A stretch of 64,000 nt of DNA from Haliclona indistincta (taxonomy: Eukaryota > Porifera > Demospongiae > Haplosclerida > Chalinidae): NCBI GenBank assembly GCA_964017065.1, contig OZ024786.1, positions 13,135,469 to 13,199,468 on the forward strand. Direction: 5' to 3'. Each line of letters starts with the position of its first letter. The stretch's first letter is position 1. Position numbers and translations under genes: made by a program. The notes under the pieces were generated by a model, which ran no database searches, was not told where the DNA came from, and saw only the letters and a list, made by a program, of their open reading frames with translations. Below, one piece after another: positions 46,693 to 58,000 of this stretch.

Positions 46693-46697
46693 CTTTC

Positions 46698-46796
46698 TCT
46701 TCTCTCTCTCTCTCTCTCCCTCCCTCCCTCCCTCCCTGCCTCCCTCCCTCCCTCCCTCCCTCCCTCCCTCCCTCCCTCCCTCCCTCCCTCCCTCTC
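46698..46796. repeat. (CT)n(CCCT)n microsatellite
   Basis: About 100 bp of CTCT and CCCTCCCT repeats. A shorter, more broken version lies at 50020-50080 in the duplicate unit. Confidence 0.95.
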
Positions 46797-47203
46797 TAGA
46801 GCAGAATCTCTTGCCACTTTTGCATCTTTTCAGCTTCGTGATACCCTGAAACAATAGCTTGATAGTATAAACAATGCCATAGATGGTTGCATTCCTAGGT
46901 CACAGCAATTACATGTGTATAATGGCTTCAGTTCTGAAGTGGGAGTGGAGATTAGTGCATAGCCAGAAACGTTGACATGTTAGATATAAAGGTACTTGGA
47001 ATATTAGCACGCTGCAAGCAAAGAAACTCGAAACTCGCAAGACAAAAAGATAAATAATTTCAGCAAAAGAAGGGTTAAAGCTATGGCTGCTACAACTGTA
47101 CAACTTGACTACATGTACATACTCATCAATATAATGTGTGTGCATAAAGCAACCAATGATAGAGAAATGTGTTTTACATGGCAAATTAAATTGAAGCTGA
47201 TTG

Positions 47204-48218
47204 CTAAGCATTGTCCTGCTCTTGTTCTTCGTTGCCAGCAATAGCTTCAAGTGGTAAATGATCAGTTCCAGGGTACAATTGTTCATAGAGAGCGCGAGGA
47301 AGAAGTTTCTCTTGTCGTGTCTTTGACAGACAGCGATACACCACCAGCAGTACTATGACAGTGATGACCATTATCAGCACAAGAATCTTCATGACTATTA
47401 ATGCTGATGGTAGATTAACAGCTTCATAACAAGAAAGCGGGAAACCGCTGCTACTAAGTAAATACATGCCAAACACAGCAACGAGAATAGCTGCTGCAAA
47501 ATTCGAAGCACACCTTGTGTTAGATGTAGAATAACAACTTCCACAATACTGAATGTTCATTGTGTAGAACAGAATTAGTGAATATGTAAGAACAAACAAG
47601 GCCCATATCACCCAAGTTCCTACTGCAGGCACTGAGCACAGATAAAAATTTAGTATAAATGCTGTCAACATAACGGTGTACCATGCGTCTAATTCCACCA
47701 GCAGTGTCAAAGATTCAGCAGCAAGAATCCACTCTGGCACCAACTGGAGTTTGGCTTCTGTGGTTTGATGTTCTTTGGCTAGATTAGACTGGTAGTACTT
47801 GGATATGAAGAACGGAATAAACCGATAAAACACCACTGACATGCCTAGCAGAATGGTCATTGCTGGTGTTCCTAAGTTTCTGCCCGCAAAGTACAATAGT
47901 CCACCAAAGATATACGCTGCATCGATTAGCCAGACCAATTTTAAGCATTTGCGTTCATTCTTCGGTTTTGAAATTATGATGTAGAAGATATAGCTGAGAT
48001 CAAGTAAGCAATTCCAAAGATGCTAAATACTATATAAAAAACAACACCAGATCTCACAGTTGCTGTCACAAGAATCACGTGTAACAATGAATGGACAAGG
48101 CTAAACAGAAGGGCTATCAGCTTGATGTAGCTGCTCTTGAATGTCTGTGGCTGAATCTTGAGTACCTGCATACAAAAGCAGTACACTTGACTGCAATGTT
48201 GTAGAGGCAACTCACCAT
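47204..48218 (-). pseudogene. Array copy 13: frameshifted multi-pass membrane protein gene
   Basis: ATG 48216-48218, intron 48166-48215 (GTGAGT), exon 2 from 48165. Relative to copy 14, two extra bases lie near 47980-47990 (GATGTAGAAGATATAGCTG against GATGTAGATGATAGCTG), shifting the frame at the end of TM2. The remaining frame 47938-47204 is undamaged. Tail SKTRQEKLLPRALYEQLYPGTDHL... of the copy 13/14 type. It may be a very young pseudogene or a base-call error. Confidence 0.75.
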
Positions 48219-48467
48219 GATGCTGTAGACTCTGATTTCTCCTCCACTGCACACTGCTTCAAGTGCTTGCTTGAAAGCAACGCTCACTGTCTTAAAATAG
48301 TTTAACAACTATGCAGGAAGCCATGGTATAGCTTCAAAGTTTAGAGCACTCTATAAAATGCCTGAGGATAATCCCACTGGTGTTGTACATGTACAATCTG
48401 TTAAAACTATATATATGGATGCTGTGACATCAATGTTAGTCTTTCTGTGGTGAAGTTATCAGTCATC

Positions 48468-48575
48468 TTGTTTGGAAGGCATGTGTATCTAGAGAGAAAG
48501 GATACTCTTGTCGTGTCTTTGACAGACAGCGATACGCCAGCAGCAGTACTATGGCATTGACGACCACTATCAAAA
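48468..48575 (-). pseudogene. Relic of array-gene last membrane segment
   Basis: Same relic as at 46386, with GTGTATCTAGAGAGAAAGG replacing the tail coding. Located just upstream of copy 13. Confidence 0.65.
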
Positions 48576-48666
48576 CAACTATCTCCCTTTAATGATATTC
48601 CTAGTATTATATACTGGAACTCTATCAACACATTCTTGAAAATTATTTCCTAGATAGTGATTATTA

Positions 48667-49907
48667 GGGAGGCATGGTAGTGCCTCCCTATGTAGGGATG
48701 AACGAGAAAACAAGATGGCGGCTACATACAATGTATTAGCGTTCAAACGCTGATATTTCGCCTGGTGTTGAATTTTATACGTCTTTAGACACTTAGATCT
48801 GCTCTCTGGCATTGCCCCATCTTACAGTAGCAAGGAGATTGCTCGAAATTGTTACTAAAGTGACGAACCTGGAAACGGTGAAAATCGAGTTTCGTCATCT
48901 TCGTTTTCTTCTTTCTTTCTTTCTTTCTTTCTTTCTTCTTTCTTTCTTCAACTCACCTAGCGCCTTTACGCGAGCAGTGCCGAGACCAAAACATCCACGA
49001 ACAGTCGTGAAATTCTCCTGGCATGTGCCTTTTGAGCTTTGTTTTTAGCGTAACGGCGATCTAAGTTCCGCGATTTCTCGATCGTAATCCATTGTCAGCT
49101 TAGTGTTAGACGCCATTATTGTGATTGCGCAATACGCACGTGACCAAGCAATGGATAGCGCACGTGACCAAGCAGCTAAAAGTATCGCTGCGCCGTGTGG
49201 ATCACTATCACGGAGAACACACACTCGGCATTTGTCTGGAGTCTTCGAAGAACGGTAAGCTCGTGTAAGATCGCCATTCTGCACTTGCCAGATAATTATA
49301 ACCGCCGTATAGGTTTACAAACAAGTGTGGGCGGGGCTCGTATGCATGCGTAGACGACTAGGCAGACCTGATACGTACAGCTTAACAATTTTAGCTACAA
49401 GTTTAAGAAAAGCCATCAACAACAGGAATACTAAACTAATGGTGGAAACAAGGACTTCTCCGTACATGCATGATATTGAACTGCACTTCACTAAAAAGAA
49501 AAAAGGACACAAACAAGAAATTAAAAAGATTTGTATCGAAATCAAAAGGATGTAGTGATGAAGAAATCTACCACTGGTTCACAATGTAAACCAACAAGGA
49601 ACAAGCATAGAATGGTAACACGATTGACTTGCTAACAGACCATAGATCCCTACATCAGTGGCTGTACATAAGATCAATATATTTTGTCACAAGCTAAATT
49701 CTATTCAAAGTGTCAGTCAACAGTAAATAGCTTAACTAGCTATAGTCTGGCCACAGCAGCCACTGATGTAGGGATCTATGGTCTGTTAGCAAGTCAATCG
49801 TGTTACCATTCTATGCTTGTTCCTTGTTGGTTTACATTGTGAACCAGTGGTAGATTTCTTCATCACTACATCCTTTTGATTTCGATAGAAATCTTTTTAA
49901 TTTCTTG
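48667..49907 (+). mobile_element. Repeat X copy 3
   Basis: Hairpin GGGAGGCATGGTAGTGCCTCCC at 48667-48688, AAGATGGCGGC near 48712, conserved middle, (TTTC)n tract at 48908-48950, and terminal inverted repeat arms about 49516-49672 and 49755-49907. It interrupts the spacer between units of copies 13 and 14, splitting the sequence that continues at 49915 with the fibrinogen-like fragment. Confidence 0.7.
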
Positions 49908-49939
49908 TAACTTATAGTCTCTATAGGCTTATTCTCAGC

Positions 49940-50025
49940 TTAATATCCTCAGTGGTGGTTGCACCTGAGTGTCTTGATAACTACGGCATGTTGGGGTGAG
50001 TATTCAGCTGGGAGCCTCCACTCTC
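49940..50025 (-). pseudogene. Fibrinogen-like gene fragment, second copy
   Basis: Same fragment as 46605-46692, followed by a CT-rich tract (50020-50080) and the same TCTTGCCGTTTTTGCATC flank, confirming that the two 46-48 and 50-51.9 kb regions are duplicates. Confidence 0.75.
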
Positions 50026-50475
50026 TCTCTCTCCTCTTCCTCTCTCTTCCTCCCTCCCTCTCTCCTCCCTCTCCCTCTAAGGTAGAATCTCTTGCCGTTT
50101 TTGCATCTTTTCGGCTTCATGATACCCTGAAACAGTCTTGATAGTCTAAACAATGTCGTAGATTGTTTCAGTCCTAGGTGACAGCAATTAAATGTGTATG
50201 TGGCTTCAGTTCTGAAGTGAGAGTGGAGAATTTAGTACATAGTCAGAAACGTTGACATGATAGATAAAGGTACTTGGAAAATTAGCACGCTGCAAGCAAA
50301 GAAACTCGAAACTCGCAAGACAAACAGATAAATAATTTCAGCAAAATAAGGGTTAAAACTATGGCTGCTACAACTGTACAACTTGACTACATACTCATCA
50401 ATATAATGTGTGTGCATAAAACAACCAATGATAGAGCATTGTGTTTTACATGGCAAATTAAATTCAAGCTGATTG

Positions 50476-51488
50476 CTAAGCATTGTCCTGCTCTTGTTCT
50501 TCATTTCCAGGAATAGCTTCATATGGTAAAGTATCAGTTTCAGGGTACAATTGTTCATAGAGAGCTTGAGGAAGAAGTTTCTCTTGTCGAGTCTTTGACA
50601 GACAGCGATACACCACCAGCAGTACTATGACAGTGATGACCACTATCAGCACAAGAATCTTCATGACTATTATTGCTGATGGTAGATTAACAACTTCATA
50701 ACAAGAAAGTAGGAAACCGGTGCTACTAAGTAAATACATGCCAAACACAGGCACAAGAACAGTTGCTGCAAAATTCGAAGCATACCTTGTGTTAGATGTA
50801 GAATTACAACGTCCACAATACTGAATGTTCATCGTGTAGTACAGTATTAGTGAATATGTAAGAACAAACAAGGCCCATATCACCCAAGCTCCTATTACAG
50901 ACACTGAGCACTGTGATTTATCTCGTATGAATGCTACCAACATGACGGTGTACCATGCATCTAATTCAACCAGCAGTGTCAAAGATTCAGCAGCAAGGAT
51001 CCACTCTGGTACCAACTGGAGTTTGGCTTCTGTGGTTTGATGTTCTTTGGCTAGATTAGACTGGTAGTACTTGGATATGAAGAACGGAATAAACCGATAA
51101 AACACCACTACCATGCCCAGCGGAACAGTCGTTGCTGGTGTTCTTAAGTTTCTGCCCGCAAAGTACAATAGTCCACCAAAGATATACGCTGCATCGATTA
51201 GCCAGACCAATTTTAAGCATTTGCGTTCATTCTTCGGTTTTGAAATTCTGATGTAGATGATAGCTGAGATCAGGTAAGCAATTCCAAAGATGCTAAATAC
51301 TATATAAAAAACAACACCAGATCTCACAGTTGCTGTCACAAGAATGACGTGTAGCAATGAATGGACAAGGCTAAACAGAAGGGCTATCAGCTTGATGTAG
51401 CTGCTCTTGAGTGTCTGTGGTTGAATCTTGAGTACCTGCATACAACAGCAGTACAATTGACTGCAATGGCATAGACCTAGCTCACCAT
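50476..51488 (-). CDS. Array copy 14: multi-pass membrane protein, intact (~320 aa)
   Basis: ATG 51486-51488, intron 51436-51485 (GTGAGC-type donor GTGAGC/T), exon 2 51435-50476. TM2-TM3 loop is RISKPKNERKCLK instead of RNVRKDCKCLK, and the TM6-TM7 loop is CGRCNSTSNTRYAS, setting copies 13 and 14 apart as a subfamily. The core is unchanged apart from VELDAWY. Tail LYEQLYPETDTLPYEAIPGNEEQEQDNA. Last minus-strand member. Confidence 0.84.
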
Positions 51489-51794
51489 GATGCTATAGAC
51501 TCTGATTCCTCCTCCACTGCACACTGCTTCAAGTGCTTACTTGAACACAACGCTCACTGTCTTATAATAGCTTAACAGCTGTGCAGGAAGCCATAGTATA
51601 GCTTCAAAGTTAAGGGCACCCTATAAAATGCCTGAGGATAGTCCCACTGGTGTTGTACATGTGCAATCTGTTAAACTATGCTGTGACATCAATCTGTGAA
51701 TTTAATTATTAAAAATCCCCTTGCAACTTCAGTAACATTAAGGTAGTAAAAATTTAAAATTAATTTCTGTGGTGAAGTTGTCAGTCATCTTGTT

Positions 51795-51905
51795 TGGAAG
51801 GCATGTGTATCTAGAGGGAAAGGATACTCTTGTCGTGTCTTTGACAGACAGCGATACACTAGCAGCAGTACTATGACAGTGATGACCACTATCAGCACAA
51901 GAATC
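51795..51905 (-). pseudogene. Relic of array-gene last membrane segment
   Basis: Third occurrence of the 46386/48468 relic, upstream of copy 14, with VVITVIVLLLVYRCLSKTRQE nearly readable on the minus strand before the sequence diverges. Confidence 0.65.
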
Positions 51906-52093
51906 TCCCTTTAATGGGATTCCTAGCTCACTTTCATTGTGAAAACTATTTCCTCGAATCTAATTTAACTACAGTGTGGTCTCAATATTTTTGGTTACCA
52001 GAGAGATATTTTTGTAAATTATAGGGTAACTGAATTTGGTGGTTCTACTGTTTCATTTTCATCATTGACGACAAAATCTTTTTTCTTCCTCAG

Positions 52094-55000
52094 TTCCGTC
52101 ACTCACTGTGCAAGCATTTCCTCAATCTCTTCGCAGGCTTGATCAAGCACCTTTCAACTCTTTTGACGTGGTGTGTGTCTGCATTATTCCACCAGACATA
52201 TCTGCTAACAAGACTCTCTTTTGGAGAGCAGGGACCAACTTTATGGGAAATGTTCTGCTGCCTACGAATGCTAACGAAAGCAATGAAGTGTCGTTAAATT
52301 TTAAAGAACTTGATGGGGGTGTGCTTCAAAGTATGTTGCAAGTGGTTGCTAAGGTACCCGGAGACTATTTGTATTCCTGTGAGGCTGAGTTGAGAATCGA
52401 GGGAGATGACCCGGTAGCAGCATTCAGCACAACTGCTGTACATATACAAGGTATGGTGTAATGGTTGTAGCTTACAAGATCTGAGAATTCACACGTGCTG
52501 AGTTGATCGGTCACAGCGCATGCTGAAGACTGTACTATCACAATAGATTCCTAAGCTCCAAGCTAGTTGTACTTGTTGCAGAAATCTCGGGGCTGTAATT
52601 TTCTAGATATTATTTCCTCTGAAGAAAAATTGAATTTTGATAAATTTAGGTCAAACAAAAACTGGTGATAAATTCTGCTAAAATTGTGATACTATACTGT
52701 ACCAATTAACACTCGTATTGTTTCCCTACACAGGTGCTACGTTGCCTGTCCCAGCTATGAACCTGACAGCGAGTCGCACCCATCTTCTCTCCTCGGCAGA
52801 AATCTCGTGGGTAATTCGAGAAATTTCTTACCTACCCGAAGAGTATACAATCCAGTATAGCACAGATCGAAATTTTGTTAACAGTTTGCAAAAATTAATA
52901 GTGGGAACTCTAGATAGTAATCTTGAAAAGAAGAATCAGAATTATTCAGATGTCATTGAGAATCTGGAGATTGGTCGAGAGTACTTTTATCGTATTCAGT
53001 CAGAGAATGATTATCGTGTTAGTACAAGTGAAACAGCTCAATTCACTGCAGGTTAGTACATGATACAGTGGGACCTCTCTAATCCGGACACTTTCAAGTA
53101 TTGTTCTGATTAACGAGGTGTTCTGATTTCTGGGGTTGTTAAACATACATGTTAATATGTGATCGCTTGCATTGCATCCATTTTAGAGAGGTGTTCAATT
53201 TTGTGTTCTTTCAGAGGTGTCCACAAGGAGGGTTCCACTGTCATTTTTTACATATTAATTTTTCATGTTATCTAAATTTCAGTAGTTTTTGTGCGGAGCA
53301 AAGTTATACAACAAAATTGTGATGCCATTTGGTTAAAAGATATGAAAATAATTATATTCACCTATTGTCTTAGACTGAACAGAAGATGATGGTTTTTATG
53401 CTATACAAAGGATAAGGCGTTATAGATTGCGTCATTTAGAATGCTAATAGAATGTATTACGAACATCCATTGCTACTTTTTCTTGCTCAGGATTTGCTAG
53501 TTCTTTGTTTCAACTGGAATTCTCCGGAGTAAGAGACTGCGAACAATGGGTGGTAAGAGACAAAATTTCTTTCTCTAAATTTTTTTCTGTGATTCATGTT
53601 TTTCAGTTTTTCAATGCACAACAGAAGATACAAGATGTTATTGATAGCGTCAGAACATATCTCAATGACCAGTGCAATTGTGGTGTCACTTCTGACCACA
53701 TTCGAGAAAGCAAATTCATCTGCCCCCACTCAGACCCTACTGAAGTCATTTATAGAGCTCGTCTTTTTGCTCCCTTTGACATTTCTGACCCACAGCAACT
53801 GGTTCAAACTCTACAGCAATGGGTGGAAAGTGAAAGCCGTTCTTTCGTCATAGCTGGATTCCGCTTGCTCGTGGATCAGACATGCAACATATCGATCAAT
53901 TCATTCAATGATGCAGAGTGCGGGATTACCATCAGCTCTGTAGTAATGTCGACTGGAAGTCCAACACCTTCCCAAGCACCAAATGGACCAGGTACAGTAT
54001 TGGTGCACAATTCACTAGTAGTCAGAATAGGTATAGGAAACAGTAATTATAGAAAAGATGATGGAACAACAGCATTGGGCACTATAATACCGGTTGTTTT
54101 CGACAGTAAAATATTTCGTTAGATTAGATCTAATTTTTTACAAGCACTCGCCGTTTGAAAATAGAATCCTGGCTAAAATGTACTGCCCTTCATCTGAAAT
54201 CAATGGTGTCGAAATGTTGGAGAGCTGTTTTAGCCGCTAAGCCACGCCAGCCACGTTTTATGATTGTTAAATGGAACCACAGAGTCGAAGAGAAGTTGCT
54301 GCACCATGATGTCTGCCAAAATTTCGTAGATTTAATTTTCCATCTGCAGTCGGTGATCGAAAATAGAACCCTGTCGAAAAATAACCGGCTATAAAAATGG
54401 TATTATTTGTCAACTAAATGTAACAGAGAAGCAGAATGTCTTGTTTTTTGATTACACAGTTATGGACACCACTCTAATATTCATTATAACTGGAGCAGTT
54501 GCTCTAGTGATCTTGTTGGGTGTCGTCATTGTCAGCTGCTGTCTCGTCTACCTGTGCTGTAGAATGGCTCGCAGCAAACAAAAGTAACCAAATAGAACTC
54601 TTGCTTTTAATTCATTTTTGTTCTACTTTCAGAGATCTGGCGCAAGAGGTAAGAATGAAGACACTCATGGAGATTGCTGCTGTATCGAATACCAACCTCA
54701 CTGCTCTAAATTCCCCGGGGCCCTTGTCATCCGCTATTTTGAACAAAAGTGCGTTCACCTACGTTGTTCCACCAGCCGGTACTTCATCCCCTCATCCAAC
54801 CTTACCACACACTTATTCAATGTCTAAAGAAGAGTACATGCGTCAACGATCACTTTCTCATGACTCCCACATCTACTATCTCAACACTCCTCCGTCGGTC
54901 CCGTCGACTTTTAGATCTGAACCGATCTATGAGCCAATAGCAGACTCCGTCTCTTCTCCACCTCTTCCCCACAAACGGCCTTCGCTTCCTCCTCGACCAG

Positions 55001-55158
55001 TTTCCCTCAAGAACCAGCAGTCGCAGAACGACGCAGAGGAAGAAGGCAGCGTGTATGACGATATCGTAAATGAAACGCTGGACAGCTACATCACAATGGG
55101 CTCTGCTGGTCCCCTACAACTAAGCAGTGCTCGAAAAGATTCCATTTCAGAATTTTAA
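52094..55158 (+). CDS. Ig/FN3 single-pass receptor-like protein, 5' end not found
   Basis: Exons by splice sites and phase: 52094-52450 (Ig-like), 52734-53051 (FN3: LPVPAMNLTASRTHLLSSAEISW...), 53491-53552, 53607-53991 (Cys-containing SEA-like module), 54460-54583 (transmembrane LIFIITGAVALVILLGVVIV, then CCLVYLCC) and 54633-55158 (tail, stop TAA). Module borders are phase 1, as in shuffled extracellular modules. Intron 53553-53606 is 54 nt with no stop, so retention adds 18 residues. The tail has YEPI, SVYDDI (ITIM-like), YITM (PI3K SH2-type) and PSLPPRP (SH3 ligand), and no kinase or phosphatase. No signal-peptide exon is visible between 51490 and 52093. Signalling receptor or adhesion molecule by inference. 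Confidence 0.75.
53066..53240. mobile_element. MITE of the CAGTGGnACCTCTCTAA family, in an intron
   Basis: Ends CAGTGGGACCTCTCTAA and GGAGGGTTCCACTG, 175 bp, TA on the left. Same family as 63140-63311. Located in the FN3/SEA-like intron. Confidence 0.75.
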
Positions 55159-55496
55159 ACTGAAATTCTCATTCAAGAACTGCACATTTTAAGTTACATG
55201 TACATGAATCGGATTAACACTTGTGCTACTATGTCATTTTGAAAAAAAAATTACTTTATTAAGTAAGAGTTCATTGGAAAATGGATCTCATGCATACACC
55301 AGCATTTTGCAACAATTTTTGTTATTTTGAAACACAATAGCTACTTTACAATAGTTGACATTAATTTTTGTATGCACCATTTTTAATTTTACAAATTTTT
55401 GCAAATTTGCATGTATCACGTGATGCACTGCTTGTTATTATACTCAATGAACACATAATTATTTTGAAAGGAATTTAAAAGGAAATGCATGCTGTG
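55159..55496. other. Intergenic 3' ends of two converging genes
   Basis: AT-rich sequence between the converging receptor-like gene (plus) and fibrinogen-like gene (minus). No further coding. Confidence 0.5.
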
Positions 55497-56495
55497 TCAA
55501 TAAACGTACAATGTGATTAACTGCAGTAGAGTTTCCTCATCAGTGGTTCCACCCATTGGTGCATTGATGCACAGTCTCAGCTGAATATCCTCAGTGGTGG
55601 TCTCACTGAGTGTCTTGATGAACCATGGCATGTTGGGGTGAGTACAGCAGGGAGCCTCCATACCATCACACTGCTGCCCATCCCACAGAGGATCATCGGG
55701 AAAGAATCTTTTTGTAGCAAAACCAAGACTGTTGCCAGACTCACAATAGTAATCACTGCCAACATAAGAAGGAACTTGAACAGCACTGTTAGTATTGCAT
55801 GGACACTTTTTTGAATCAGAATCATTATCGTGACTTCCAGTAGCATATGTCCAGATGTGTTTGAGTGCTGCAGTATCATATGTGATGGATGCCCCATCAA
55901 CATAGCTTTCATTGATAAGATAATTATGTGAATTGTAAGAAAAGAATGCATCAGTACTACCGAACTGGTATCCTTGTAGTCGGCCACATACCCGTGAGTA
56001 GCTGAGACCTAGTGCAGAGAACAATGTTCCTTCACAACCATTGGCATTCTGTCCACAGAGAGTCAGTCCTGACATGTTCTTATGTGTCAGTCCTTGAGGG
56101 CAACTGGCACCATCCTGTGACATATTAACATGGGCCACTCTCATCCAGCCTCCTTGTCCTCCACAGTTGGTCCCCTCCATGTCACAGTAGACCTGTACTA
56201 GTGAGCCATTTGAAACACGTATCTCGTGGTAGCCTGAGGGAGCTGATGGGAAGCAGTAGAGAATCTCCTGACAAGATCTGTTTCGAGGAGGGTTGCATCC
56301 TGGAGGACCTAGCTCCTGATGTATCTTGCTGAGTGCTTCCATCAACTGGTCATATTGTAGAGCGTCACTGTGACCACATTCTGCAGTAGAGCTCTGAGAA
56401 GAGTAGGTGACTGAATTCACCACATGATACAACAACAGGTAAGAAATGATCAGTACACAAGCTGTTTCTGCAGCCATAATTTTCCGGCACTTCAT
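55497..56495 (-). CDS. Fibrinogen-like secreted or membrane-anchored protein (332 aa)
   Basis: Single exon; start at 56495 is followed by a hydrophobic signal or anchor (CVLIISYLLLYHVV). Residues about 70-125 match the opening of a fibrinogen-related domain: SCQEIL...PSGYHEIRV.NGSLVQVYCDMEG...GGWMRVA. The remainder is cysteine-rich (CPQGL, LCGQNANGCEG, CPCNTN, CDGMEAPCC) and does not follow the usual fibrinogen C-terminal fold, a combination seen in sponge and cnidarian proteins. Extracellular binding or adhesion is inference. Its first 17 bases upstream of the start abut a MITE. Fragments of this gene occur at 46.6, 49.9 and 58.0 kb. Confidence 0.8.
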   Translation of the reverse strand: MKCRKIMAAETACVLIISYLLLYHVVNSVTYSSQSSTAECGHSDALQYDQLMEALSKIHQELGPPGCNPPRNRSCQEILYCFPSAPSGYHEIRVSNGSLVQVYCDMEGTNCGGQGGWMRVAHVNMSQDGASCPQGLTHKNMSGLTLCGQNANGCEGTLFSALGLSYSRVCGRLQGYQFGSTDAFFSYNSHNYLINESYVDGASITYDTAALKHIWTYATGSHDNDSDSKKCPCNTNSAVQVPSYVGSDYYCESGNSLGFATKRFFPDDPLWDGQQCDGMEAPCCTHPNMPWFIKTLSETTTEDIQLRLCINAPMGGTTDEETLLQLITLYVY

Positions 56496-56511
56496 GCTGA
56501 TAGTTAGTTAC

Positions 56512-56863
56512 CAGGAGCCCATAAGAGGAAGGAGCGTTCAGCCGCGATTTAGCCAAATGTAAACTCCGCCGCGCGCAGCGTGCGGCGCTTGTTGCTGACG
56601 TTTTGCCGTTTACAGCACATGCATGTGACGTACAGATGTCCTGTATGTGTTGTAGCCAAACAACACACGTGGGCCACAGCCTACTTGTAAAAGGCGTACA
56701 CGAGTTTACATATGACGTTGACATGCCGGCTGACTATTGGCCCGCATGCAAAAAAACTTCCATATAGGGAAGTTTTTTGGACGCGCAAGGCGGCGGAGTT
56801 TACGTTTGGCTATTACTACACGCACGATTGGAGTTGAACGCTCCTTCCTCTTATGGGCTCCTG
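56512..56863. mobile_element. MITE directly upstream of the fibrinogen-like gene start
   Basis: Inverted ends CAGGAGCCCATAAGAGGAAG / CTTCCTCTTATGGGCTCCTG with arms of about 65-75 bp, 352 bp in all. TAGTTAC is repeated at 56505-56511 and 56864-56870. A near 8-bp duplication and CAG ends suggest a hAT-type element (inference). A second internal inverted pair (AAACTCCGCCGCG / CGGCGGAGTTTACG) lies inside. Confidence 0.75.
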
Positions 56864-56870
56864 TAGTTAC

Positions 56871-57845
56871 TCATGTTAGTTACACATCTGCAGGTGATGT
56901 ACTTCCTCATGTGTCAATTCAATAACTGCACGAATATCTTGTAATGTGACAACTAGAAGTGTTTTTGAATGTTGTTATTTTGTTTTATTGTATGTGCATG
57001 GTATTGTTAAACAAGGTGTAAGTATAGTGCACTGCATGTTCTTGTGACAGAAAGCCTAGGCTTTTTGCAAGGGCTATAGGCTGTCGAATAAGCAGTCCTG
57101 CCCTGCATGTATGTAGATAGCTATAGCTGGAATAAACTCAGCACCATGCAGTTCACAAGAATGAAAACAGCATTAACACACATTTTCCTGTATAAACATG
57201 TACAATGCAATCAATGTGTGTTTCCTGTTCAATAGCCCACATTACAGAAATATTTAGTGTCGCTTGCACTTATAATATTTTGAGCATGTGCTTTTAAAAT
57301 TTCAACTTAACTTTTCAAATAGGACAAATCTTAATTCAGTAATGTATACAGTAGTTGATGCTAGGCTAGTGTCTATTGTACTATTGGACTTGCTGCTACT
57401 GCTGGCTACCTGGTCCAGAAAAGCTGTTCAATACATGTACACTTGTAAATCCTCAGCTGGTCTCTGGATTGTGTTGAACCAACACACTGCTGCCCATTCC
57501 ATGCTACAATGAGCACCAATTGAGATATATGTTCCACTGGTATTTTCACACATGAGTAGCTGCCATCTTAATTGCCTATCATGCCTAGCGCCAGTGGTAA
57601 TTCATTTGTGTACAGTAGTTACCAGTGCTAACAAACAAAGGAGGCTTCAACGTAACTGTTAGAACAACGTACATGGGAGGTAAAATAATATTGATCAGTA
57701 GACAGACTAGTTAAGTGACCATTATTGCATAATAATCATTAAAAATTAATAAATTTCAGTAGAACAATACCAGCAGACAGATACGTTCTAGCATACATAC
57801 TAGGAAATTAGTTAGTCATTGTGTTACAGTAACTAGCTTTGGAGT
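56871..57845. other. Spacer, no gene recognised
   Basis: Several short open frames without features. Confidence 0.4.
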
Positions 57846-57949
57846 CTACTGCGCAAATGGAAGAGATGGATCAGGTGGGAGTGGCTTGAAATATGCAGGA
57901 GGAGGAGGGTTAACAGTGACACCACACATTAAGTGAGGTTTGGTGAACT
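57846..57949 (-). CDS. Possible terminal exon of an unidentified gene
   Basis: After a TCTTTTTCAG acceptor the frame reads SEFTKPHLMCGVTVNPPPPAYF then KPLPPDPSLPFAQ and stops at 57846-57848. The proline-rich composition and clean acceptor suggest a real last exon; no upstream exon is found because 58.0-60.3 kb is a gene fragment and a foldback element. Not recognised. Confidence 0.35.
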
Positions 57950-58000
57950 CTGAAAAAGAGAAGAAAAAATGCTTACATGTACAAAAAAACATGACACACA

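Noticed and set aside
46567..46857. Open frames rich in PS or GGRE repeats on both strands
   Set aside because: Microsatellite translation only; the real content is a fibrinogen-like gene fragment beside it.
48812..49048. Open frame MPHLTVARRLLEIV... repeated in all three repeat X copies
   Set aside because: Frames in the three copies are conserved only through nucleotide identity and include a variable TTTC tract; no domain recognised.
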